Assembly (NCBI GenBank): GCA_037576215.1
Contig: JBANDB010000005.1
Coordinates: forward strand, 3,162,001 to 3,226,000
Length of the DNA: 64,000 nucleotides
Direction of reading: 5' to 3'
Source of the DNA: Armillaria gallica
Lineage: Eukaryota; Basidiomycota; Agaricomycetes; Agaricales; Physalacriaceae
Positions within the stretch are counted from its first letter, which is position 1, and each line of letters opens with the position of its first letter. The notes under the pieces are model-generated. The model saw only the letters and a program-made list of their open reading frames with translations. It was not told the DNA's origin and made no database searches. Made by a program: the position numbers and the translations under genes. Positions 54,661 to 64,000 of this stretch are shown in pieces.

Positions 54661-57483
54661 ATGTCGTCTGAAAGTCAGAAACAGGTGGTCCATTCTGCAC
54701 CAAAGTCCATTCCCATAATCTATGATTCTCCCGATCCTCTAACCATTGCCAACATTGCAAATTGGGAGTATTCCACCGTCAATTGTGCACAAGTCAACAA
54801 GGACAAGATTGCTGATGATGTGCTCATCCTGACTCTCGCTACTGGCTTCCAAGATGAGCTTGTACGCAATTGGTACGACACTAATCATGAAGATTTGTCT
54901 GCACTATCTATTGCGGAGCTTGCTACGGCCATGCATGCAGAATTCTTGGACGAACATTGGGTGTTGGACTTGCGCACCAAAATATTGGCCGATTACCAAC
55001 CTGCATCAGAATCTCTCTCCATTTGGAGCACTCGTCTTTGGAAAGAGGCCCTGTACCTCTCCAAGTCGACGTTCACCATCGCCGACGATTGTCTCCTCGA
55101 TCACCTTGAAACTCATTTGAACCCCCATCTACTGAACGCATACAAGAACGACAAGGTCATTTGCAAGGTTCGCGATATCAAAAAGTGGATCGCTGCGATG
55201 GTCACTCTGGAATCTCAGGTTGCTAGCTGTTTCCAGGAATATGCGGATTTCAATAGCATGTCCTTGAAACGTCCTAATCCCGTACCACCCAACATTGCTG
55301 CAAAACGTGTAGCATCTTCCTCTTTGGCTCCTCCCTCTCGCTCTGGCTCCATCACCCTGCAACCCCCTGTGCCCTCGTCTTCATCGTCAGGCACAAAGGT
55401 TGGAATTGGAGGAATAACCGACGAGATGTGGGAATACCTTCAAAAACATTGTGGTTGCCGAAAGTGCCATCGGTGCAATGTTGACCACATGTCTACTGTA
55501 TGTCCAAATGGATTCCCTAATATTGCCATGTACAAGGGGATCACTCTTGCTGATGGGGTGACCCCAGCACCAGACATGCTGTTCAACCCATTGTTCCCTC
55601 CACCAGCTGCTGCTTCAACTCCAACTGCCCCCACTGCTTCTACATCCACGTCTGTCAATGCTGTCACCACTTCACTGATCTCTGCTGGCCCTGTCGCCAT
55701 CATTTCATCTTCAACTCCTGCGAGCTCCTTTGCACCATCTAATGAAACTTGCATCATAAATGTTCTATCAGACAATTCTGATGATGAGGCTGAGAACGTC
55801 GACAAGATTTTGAACCGCTCTATGTCGTTGCCACCTACCTTCAAGGTTAGTAATGTCAGCTCTTTGAATGTCCCTTTCTCTGTGGAGCATTTAATCTGGC
55901 ATTGCACTATTGAAAACCATTCCAAATCTTTTCTGTCTCCATTTTTCAATGTGAAAGCTCTTATTGACGATGGCTCTCATCTAGTCCTAATCCATCTGCA
56001 ACTCGTTGATAAACTGAATTTACATATATGGCCTTTACTGCAACCGATAGAAATTACTGTCACACTCGACAGCGCACCCACTACTCTCACGAAATGGGTC
56101 AAGCTTAAACTATATGACCATCAAAAAGCTTGGAGTTCCAGAACTGTTCGCACTATTATTGCCCCTGGCCTTTGTTCTGATATCATCCTTGGTCTCCCCT
56201 TCCTTGCAGTGAACAATCTTATTGTAGACGCTGCTGAACGTTCTGTCATCGATAAACTTACAGGTTTCAATTTGCTACAAACACCTTCTTCGTCTTCTGT
56301 ACCTACTGTCCCCGACCCTGTTCACATTCACAAACAATTGGCTTTCCTTAATGTGTCAACTTCTAAGTCCTTACCTTTTCATGCATTACCTTCTTCAGAA
56401 ACTGCATTCACTGTACAGTCAGACCCCGTTTATATGAAACTTCGCGATGCTGATGTTGTTGCTGCTGTTCGCTCCCAAATCGAAGTTCTTGAGTTTGAAG
56501 CAAAATTAACTGGGATGGGCAAAGACATCAAGGCAGAGTATAAGGATGTCTTTGAACCTATTAATCATGTCGACGACTTGCCAACGGATGTTACGTGCTC
56601 GATAAAGCTCAAAAATGCTGATAAACAGATCGCCTCGCATTCTTATTCCTGTCCAAGGAAATACCGTCAGGCTTGGAAGGATTTAACTGATCAACACTTA
56701 CAAGCTGGTTGCATTCATCCCTCTTCATTGCCTTATTCTTCTCCTGCTTTTTTAATCCCCAAACCGGATTTAACTGTACTGCCTTGTTGGGTGAACGATT
56801 TCAGGGAATTGAACGCAAATACTGTCGTAGACCGTCACCCCTTGCCTCGTGTTGATGATATTCTAACAGATGCTGCACGTGGTAAATACTGGTCTAAGCT
56901 AGACATGACCAACACCTTTTTCCACACCCATTTGGATAAGGCATCCATCCCTTTGACTGCTGTGAACACGCCATTTGGTCTCTACGAGTGGACAGTTATG
57001 CTGCAAGGCTTAAAGAACTCTCCACCTGTACATCAATGTCATGTAAATGCTGCCCTCCACAAATTCCTCAGTGAGTTCTGTCACATTTACCTTGACAATA
57101 TCATTATCTGGTCTGAAATGTTGGAGGACCATGTGAAGCACGTTCGGCTGATCATGGATACCCTTCGAAAACATTGTCTGTCATGTAACCCAAAAAAGTC
57201 AAAGTTCTTTCTTTTGCAGGTGGATTTTTTGGGCCATTGTATCTCAAGGAATGGTATTGCCGCCTGTGAGAAAAAGGCCGAGAAAATCTTGAGCTGGCCG
57301 ACACCTAAATCTGCTGGAGACATAAAATCTTTTTTAGGACTGGTACGCTATCTTGCCTCCTTCTTGCCTCGCCTTGTGGATTATATGCAGATACTGCTCA
57401 TGCTGAATGGCCACCTTGGACAACAGAACATCAGCTTGCCTTTGATGGTATCAAGGAACTGGTCTCATCATGAGAATGCCTGA
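54661..57483 (+). pseudogene. Gag-Pol of gypsy element 3, first part (Gag-PR-RT)
   Basis: Open for 940 codons from ATG. The capsid region spans residues about 30-190. A zinc knuckle of type C-X2-C-X6-H-X4-C (CRKC...HMSTVC) lies at about 263-278. The protease has LIDDGSHLV near 433. RT has LDMTNTFFH, and YLDN at residues 810-813 in place of YLDD; GAC GAT to GAC AAT is a CpG transition on the other strand and should abolish polymerase activity. The frame then slips: from about 57,390 the coding sequence continues in another frame (HAEWPPWTTEHQ), so the last ~30 codons here are spurious. Confidence 0.85.
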
Positions 57484-59483
57484 CTGTTATTGACCATATT
57501 ACCCCTGGAGACAATAAAATCTTCATTACGACTGATGTTAGTGATTTTCGCACCGGTGCAGTTCTCTCCTGGGGCCCGACTTGGGAAACTGCATGCCCTG
57601 TTGCCTTTGATTCTGTTCCTTTAACCGGTGCTCAGCTTAATTATTCTGTTCATGAAAAGGAGCTGCTTGCTATAATTCGTGCGCTCAATAAATGGCGGTC
57701 TGATTTGCTGGGCTCAAACTTCACTGTATTCACTGATCACAGGACACTTGAAAATTTTGACCAACAATGTGATTTGTCATGCCGTCAAGCGTGATGGATG
57801 GAACTAATGTCCCAATATGATTTTATGATCAACTACATCCATGGTGAGGACAACACCATCGCTGATGCACTGTCCCGCTTGCCTGTAGACCCTGCTTCTG
57901 ATCCTGTTCCTGATGTTGATCCTGAAGAACAACAACAGCCACTGTGGTCTTCTTGGATGCAAACATCATCCGTTAATTCTGTTCTGCACATTTCTGCTGA
58001 CAAACTGTTCTTGTCACAGCTTAAAGCTGGTTATCTTGATGACGCATTTTGCAAAAAGTTTGTTACTGGCCAAACCATTCTACCGAATGTCCAGAACATC
58101 AATGGCCTATGGTACATTGGTGATCGTTTGCTTATTCCGTGCACTGGCAACCTTTGTGAACAATTGTTTCGCTTGGCCCATGACTCACTTGGCCATGGTG
58201 GTACTGACAAGGCCTACACTACGCTACATGATGCCTATTACTGGCTGAACATGTGTTGTGACCTTGAGTCTTCTTATATTCCTGCCTGTCAAGATTGCAT
58301 GCGCAATAAATCCCTGACTTCCAAACCATCTGGTCCCCTCCATCCACTGCCTGTGCCTGAGAATTGTGGCGACTCTGTGGCCATAGATTTCATTGGCCCA
58401 CTCCCTGAGGATCAGGGATTCAACTGCATTGTTACGTTCACTGATCGCCTAAATTCCGATATCTGTCTTGTTCCTACTCGGACTGACATTTCTGCTGCTG
58501 ACTTTGCCTCCATTTTCTTCAATGAATGATATTGCGAAAATGGACTACCTTTAAACATCGTCTCCGACCGTGACAAACTGTTTATCTCCAACTTCTGGAA
58601 GTCCTTGCATGAACTGACTGGTGTCAAACTTAACATGTCTACTTTGTTTCATCCTGAATCTGACAGTGCCTCTGAGCGGACCAATAAGACTGTCAACCAG
58701 GCCATCTGTTTCCATGTAGACTGCAACCAGAAGGGTTGGGTCCATGCCTTACCTGTCATATGCTTTAATATGATGAATACTGTCAACACTTCCACTGGCT
58801 TTTCTGGTTTCCAACTTCGTATGGGTCGTTCCCCTTGACTGATCCCACCCCTTGTGCCGGACCATTTACCAGTAAAACTGGATTCCGATTTCAAAGCTGC
58901 TGCTAACATCATCAAGAAGCTCAATAATGATACTTGCGAAGCAGCAGACAACATCCTCACTGCCAAGATTTCTCAAGTGCATCAGGCCAACAAACATCGT
59001 TCGCCTGATCCAACTTTCGCTCTTGGTGATCGAGTGATGTTATCGACAATGCATCGAAGATGAGATTTTCAAGCCAGGCATAAAGACTGTGTTGCTAAGT
59101 TTATGCCATGTTTTGATGGTCCTTATACTATTGTGGAAACGCATGCTGACTTTTCTACTTATACTTTAGATATCCCTTCATCCTCCGCTTTCCCTACCTT
59201 CCATGCTTCCCTCCTTTGCAAGTTTGTACTGAATGATCCCGAGTTATTCCCCTCCCATGAATTTTCTGAACCTGGTCCCATTCTCACAGCTAATGGGCTA
59301 GAAGAACATTTTGTTGATTGTGTTGTTGATGAATGCAAACATGGTCGAGGCAAACAATATCTCGTTCAGTTCAAAGGTTACAACACCGGCCATGACTACT
59401 GGATCTCAGGTACTGAGATGGCTGATAACGAGGCCCTTGACATGTGGGAAGTGCTCCAAAAGGAGTTACATGGTTCTGGGTAG
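57390..59483 (+). pseudogene. Pol of gypsy element 3, second part (RNase H-integrase-chromodomain)
   Basis: One frame is interrupted only by TGA at 57,471, 57,792, 58,527, 58,836 and 59,061, and ends at a TAG at 59,481. RNase H shows TTDVSDF, HEKELLAI and FTDHRTLENF. Integrase has the H2C2 finger (HDSLGHGG...CQDC), then AIDFIGPLP, VSDRDKLF and ESDSASERTNK with the acidic triad. The end is a chromodomain with YLVQFKGY...DYWI. Four of the five stops fit CGA to TGA; at 58,527 TGG to TGA is also possible. Confidence 0.85.
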
Positions 59484-59582
59484 GGTACAGCTTTTTCCCA
59501 CTGGGTTTTAATGCCACCCTTGGTTGATGATGCTCTTTTTCATTATTTTTCTACCGTCTCATTTTTCTAAAAGCTGGGAGAG

Positions 59583-59612
59583 TGTAATCCTGCTTACAAC
59601 GCATATATAACT
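59583..59612 (+). repeat. Start of 3' LTR of gypsy element 3
   Basis: About 30 bp match the 5' LTR start, then similarity stops. What follows (59,613-59,800) contains a small hairpin (GGCAGCTGCGCAGCTGCC) and no gene. Confidence 0.5.
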
Positions 59613-59809
59613 AAGTAAGGCCGGCAAGCGGCAAGGCCCGCTACCTTGACATCACACGAACACGGGATTCCCTGACTAGAAAGGATACAATCAGGCAAGA
59701 CTTTGCTTCTCAACTGTGGCTGGATGCAGGGAAAAAGTTTGCTTGGTGGCAGCTGCGCAGCTGCCAGCTCACATTTTCCCTTGCGCCCATTCCTTAGAGC
59801 TTTTAAATG

Positions 59810-60430
59810 CTATGAAGCATAGGATTCATAGCTTCCACGGCTAGCAGCACAAACACTAAGTGTGAGGCATTTATAGGTAGTATCGCTCTGACCACCACAA
59901 TACTTCTACGGTGAGCACATGAAGATGGGAAAGACGACAAGAAATGCATGTACCTCGATGACCATACCAGAATTGATGATGGTGTATACAATACTGGGTG
60001 AGTGAGCATGACTGAGCCACTGGGAGATTAAACCATCGACAGTATTAGAAATGGTGGTTTTGCGGCTAGCAATTTGTTGTATCTGGGTGACATGGTGTGA
60101 CTCTTCAGGGCGTCAGAGTAATTATCGTATGTAAGGCTGTTGTCACTTCGATTCTGTGGTATTAGCGTATTAAGGATAGCGACAGCCATATATACCTTCG
60201 TGAAGAGCCGTGACTGTTCTGCTAGAGGTGGCATGCGACTGGGAGTTGGTGTGGCACTCCTCGATGCATCGAAGACTTGAGTAAAGTTGTCAGATAGCTG
60301 GGGGGATTGTCAGAATGCCACTGTTCACATTACTGGATTATGGGAGATTACCTGTGCGAATCCGCAATAGGCACACTGCCTCAATGTTGTGACTTGACTC
60401 TGAGAGTGGTCTCTGGTGAGTCTGCCAGGT
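59810..60430 (-). CDS. Unknown gene, 3' exons (partial model)
   Basis: Four exons on minus: 60,352 upward (start not found), 60,147-60,297, 59,954-60,102 and 59,810-59,905 with TAG stop. The introns are 54, 44 and 48 nt with GT-AG ends, and CTGAC-like branch sites in the first two. All joins keep one frame, giving a tail that runs LSDNFTQVFDASRS, then ISNTVDGLISQWLSHAHSP and MVIEKYCGGQSDTTYKC to the stop. The exon above 60,352 encodes LRQCAYCGFAQ. No domain is recognised. Clean splicing with no stop suggests a real host gene, but the 5' part, possibly reaching 61,600, is not resolved. Confidence 0.45.
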
Positions 60431-61650
60431 GGAGATCTATCCTCAAATTTCTCCTGGGTGCATCTCTCAGTCTCTTCATCTACCCTTTAAAAGATCTAGT
60501 GAATATTTTGGACAGAAAACTAGATATTGAATGTAAAATACACACCTTTTCAAGAGATTCTGGACAAGCCTCTACAAACGATGCTCGAAGACATTCACAA
60601 GACAACATACTAGAAGCACAGTGGCAAATGAGTCAAAGTCAGGGACTCGAATGGCCCGTCTGCTCTGCTAAGAGGTTTGCGGGTCAACGAGTGATACAGT
60701 GGCACACAGAACGGGATTAAACAACTCAAACAGACCAGCGAGCACTACTGACGACACTATCTCACCATCAAAACATCTTTCATCCTTCTGAACTGGTCGT
60801 ATTGGCAATAGATACATTGTGAGTGCTGACAGTAGCAACCTCCGTTAAAGCAAGGTATGCTGGGGACGATATTGCGATGTCGAAACCGTGCATGCCCTTT
60901 TTGTGAATGTAGTGCCACAGATGGAACTTGAGAGAGATTTCTGGAAGGACTGATGTTAAGGAATTGACCGAATACTGAAGATGGGCAGCATACCTATACC
61001 AAAGAATATTTTAAAGTTAATATTCCATGATGCTCAATGTAAATATAGTTGATGCTGTAGACTGAACGTACAGCCGTTGCCGTGACTGGTATTCCATATA
61101 TCCTGGAGAACCAGTGAACACAATTCCACAAAGTACATAGTCAAAGAGGCCTCAAGCACGAAGGCTATCTTCACAGACTACACAGTCTGAGAGTTCGTTT
61201 CTGTACCATCCAGCACCCTCTCCACCCAAAGACTCGATGCAATGAACTTGAGCTATTGCCTTCGACTGAATAAGATCAACCGCTTGAATTCCGCATTCAT
61301 GACACAGAGCAGATACGAATGTTTGTCGACCTAGGGCATATACCGTACTCAACATACTCAATCGGTTTGGTGTACAGCCGCTGAAGACGCTGCTCGATGC
61401 TTGTTCCGCTGCACACCAGCAACAAAGAAAGAGGTGAAGCAGTCCATGTATAGCGCAAGTTTTCCCGATGATGTTCAAGGACACAACACAGGCAACAAAG
61501 AAGGTATGAGGATATACATATGCGCTCCGACATACTTGCACAACATCCAAGCACTATGATCCACTTTTTCCCTGACAAACGGACCTGCCAGCAAATGTTC
61601 CATAATATGCGAAACACGTGCGATGTCGAGGATGATCCTGGCAGGTAGTA
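60431..61650 (-). other. Possible upstream exons of the unknown gene
   Basis: Several minus-strand pieces look coding, for example one with CHECGIQAVDLIQ and CVVCEDSLRA ending at 61,152. They could not be joined with the exons below 60,430. Confidence 0.25.
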
Positions 61651-62887
61651 CCAGCCACTAGTCCATGACCGAACAAATTTGCAATGACAATGCCTTCAGA
61701 AGCAGACGGAATAAAGGGTGGAGAGGTTAGCTGACACGCACTGTCATATGTCTAACAGATTACTTAGTAACTATCGATGCATTCGTAACCGAGCTTGAGA
61801 TGTGTCTAGAAGGAGATAAGTTATGAGTCCAGAGTTTACAAAGGATTCGTTCTTGTCTGTAGAATCAAATAAGGTTTAAGCGCTGGCATCTGATCCTAAC
61901 ATATGTCAACAAAGCATTTTTGGCACATATGTCTTCCTTGTTTCTCACTCTTTTTAGTATATTTTTTGAATGGAATATTATCTTTTCATTATCTTTTATG
62001 CACCCATCGTGTTTGGTATCCATTCAAAAGTAAGTGGATGGAGTCAAAATGTTCGTCTTGTGCCACTGCCTTGCCGATGGACCATCAATATGGACAAACA
62101 AAGAGGGCCTCTGGGATATATCTATTTTCACCATCTTCCCATCTTAATATACATAGTTTCTTGCTACAAATGTTTGTTTTAGGTCCTTAGGTATCGAATG
62201 GTAATAAAATTGGTGAGATATTGTGATGTCTGGCTTGCCCAGGACACATTTCTCCTTATATGTGGGCTTCTATAATTAACATGCACAAACAACAATGTGG
62301 CTTTCCGGCAGCTTATGATGTCCTTGTTCTACCCAGTCATTCTGCTAATGATGTCATCCTTTTATATGCCAATAGAAGATACCAATGGCTTGCTGATGGC
62401 TTCTAGCATTGTTGTCAGGCACAGGTTTTCCTTTCTCTGCCTTTTACCTCCATGATCTTGACTGAGTATATACAAGTTCATGTATTTTGAGTTTTAATAT
62501 GCAATTTATTTGTGCAATATTAGTTTTTCCTTCTGAGAGTATGGCTTGCCTCACTGAGAACTTGTGAGAAAATAATATTCTGAGTCTGACAAGTGCATAA
62601 CAAGATCAGCTGTTTGTTGCAAGACAGCAGTGAATGCATGTAAGTCTAAGTCAATAGTGTTTTCTCATCTCACGACAGCTGCAAATTCTGCTTTGCTCAT
62701 ACTGTACATTGCATGTGAGGTTGGGACCCTTGGTTGTAGCCCTTGGCTAAATGCCATGGTTATAACCACAGGGTAAAAAATAAGCCTGAACCCACCATAT
62801 ATAGCTACCTAGCCTACAAATGCTATATTACAGTATAATTGTAATTAATAGGGTACCAGGGAAATTACCCTCAATATCTTTCTCATC
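61651..62887. other. AT-rich region without supported gene
   Basis: AT-rich DNA with short frames only; nothing recognised. Confidence 0.4.
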
Positions 62888-62895
62888 AATCAACA

Positions 62896-63340
62896 CAAGG
62901 GGTTACCGGACTGTCAAGCCGGTACACCTGGTCGGTCGATCGGTCACCTTTGAGAGGTCTTAAAAAAAAATACCATATCAATTTTTTTTTCTACACTAAT
63001 TAGCTCAAACGTGCATGAGAAAGCAATAACTGATAAAAGGTTGAGATCTCACTAAGAATATTGGCTCTGTAATTCTGTTGAACATCATCCCTGTGATACA
63101 GATGATGAAGGGATAGTCATTCGAGCTTGTGGATTTGGCATTCCAGCAAGGTTCAGCCAAGAGAGACTGGTTACAACTGGTAACTGCTGCTAACTGGGTG
63201 GCAGTGTGCTTACCAATACCGTATGTTGTACCTTGATCTGGTATGTTATTCCCACAATGGTCAGTCAGTCGGTTGGATTGACCAGGCCTTAAAAAAAATA
63301 TCGAGTGGATGTAATATTTTGACATTCTCGTAACCCCTTG
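62896..63340. mobile_element. 445-bp hAT-like MITE
   Basis: Ends read CAAGGGGTTAC and GTAACCCCTTG and are flanked by an exact 8-bp duplication AATCAACA (62,888-62,895 and 63,341-63,348), the hAT hallmark. Inner similarity of the ends extends to TGTCAA. No transposase; a poly-A/T-rich interior. Confidence 0.85.
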
Positions 63341-63348
63341 AATCAACA

Positions 63349-64000
63349 AAAAAATCGGAATGAGTGTGCTTAGTCAGCCACTGCCACATCCCATTTTGGT
63401 ATGGTGGTCTATGAAGGGTCAGGACTATGTTTCCTGGAGCCTGTGCTCAATGGCTTGGGAGATTAAAAAATATAACAATGACAAAATTAGGTCCTTAACA
63501 ACTGGCCATAATTACCCCAACATCATGCCCATCGTAATAGTTGGATGCACAATGTCAGGACAGGATGACATTCATATTTTTGTTAATGGATAGTAGATAC
63601 AGGTATTCAAAGAAAAAAAAGTATGCTCTTTGGGAATCAAACAGTAGTTATACCCCGATCAATTTAGAGACAATGTAGTACAACCACTGGACTAAGCAGC
63701 CATAATTATGATGTTAAATTAGATATATTTACATGCTGCGAAGCTCACTATGATATTACAAAAAAAGACCTGCAATGTTACAGGCCATGGCGGGCTATTG
63801 AGAGGAACAGCAAGCATGAACAGCATGTCGTTAGCAGGGTAATGATCGTCCTAATCGAGGGACGAAGCTTTGGGGAGGTATGGGGACAGTGCCCACTGGT
63901 GCCAGGCTGAAAAAGTGGGGTGTGGGCGCAGAAGGGTGTTGGATGACGATTGTGGGGTCCGAGGGAGAAACGGTATTGACCAATGGATTCCCCATAGTCG
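63349..64000. other. Window end, no supported gene
   Basis: A short plus frame at 63,360-63,593 has no recognised motif. Nothing else is seen. Confidence 0.3.

Larger units (their letters stand above)
54120..59612 (+). mobile_element. Ty3/gypsy chromovirus-type element 3
   Basis: Begins TGTAAGCCCGCTTACAACGCATATAT at 54,120; the same start recurs as TGTAATCCTGCTTACAACGCATATAT at 59,583, after a TGGGAGAG purine tract. Beyond about 30 bp the two copies do not match, so the 3' LTR is truncated or exchanged and the element's right end is uncertain. It encodes gag with knuckle, protease, RT, RNase H, integrase and chromodomain. It is inserted in the right-hand Smr copy. Confidence 0.75.

Noticed and set aside
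1..64000. CRISPR arrays, bacterial operons, ribosome binding sites
   Set aside because: No spaced direct repeats; gene structure is eukaryotic with introns.

Overview
The window looks like repeat-dense, accessory DNA from a filamentous basidiomycete, probably an Agaricomycete. The reasons are introns of 42-57 nt with GT-AG ends and CTNAC/CTAAC-like branch points, a KDZ-type transposase with a CxC2-like cysteine cluster, three Ty3/gypsy elements (two ending in a chromodomain), and one host gene (Smr domain with DUF1771) split by five short introns. No rRNA, CRISPR or bacterial operon structure was seen. Species cannot be fixed from the sequence alone.

Left part (1-16,374). A dispersed family of decayed, intron-containing gene fragments occupies 1-2,260, parts of 4,600-4,880, 10,070-11,410 and 13,420-16,360. 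A KDZ transposon with about 90-bp terminal inverted repeats lies at 4,884-9,702. A complete multi-exon Smr gene lies at 12,145-13,413. From intron 3 of this gene to about 16,360 the sequence reappears inverted at about 49,830-54,119, so a second, broken Smr copy sits on the minus strand of the right side. A 573-bp TA-flanked MITE is in its intron 5, and a gypsy element interrupts it upstream of exon 4.

Centre (16,378-44,118). This is a nest of insertions. The outermost is a 3.1-kb CACTA-like foldback element (3-bp duplication ATT, 1.02-kb inverted arms). Gypsy element 1 (18,948-43,549, target duplication GCAT) is inserted in its right arm. Gypsy element 2 (25,814-37,797, target duplication GATTG) is inserted in element 1. 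A 3.6-kb palindromic element (27,953-31,572) is inserted in element 2's gag, and a 656-bp TIR element (30,669-31,324, 10-bp duplication) in the palindrome's right arm. Once the insertions are removed, element 1 is about 12.6 kb. It has gag, protease, RT and RNase H on the plus strand but no recognisable integrase. Most of its 3' half carries at least four spliced genes on the minus strand, two of them tandem paralogs.

Right part (44,119-64,000). More gene-family fragments (44,220-49,560), the right arm of the inverted duplication (49,830-54,119), gypsy element 3 (from 54,120; coding to 59,483), a partial unknown minus-strand gene with at least three clean introns (from 59,810), and AT-rich DNA with a 445-bp hAT-like MITE (62,896-63,340).

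All 13 in-frame stops that interrupt otherwise continuous coding frames of the three gypsy elements are TGA, nearly always where Arg (CGA) would fit. This points to C-to-T change at CpG as the main form of decay. The Smr gene and perhaps the gene at 59,810 are the only candidates for intact host genes.
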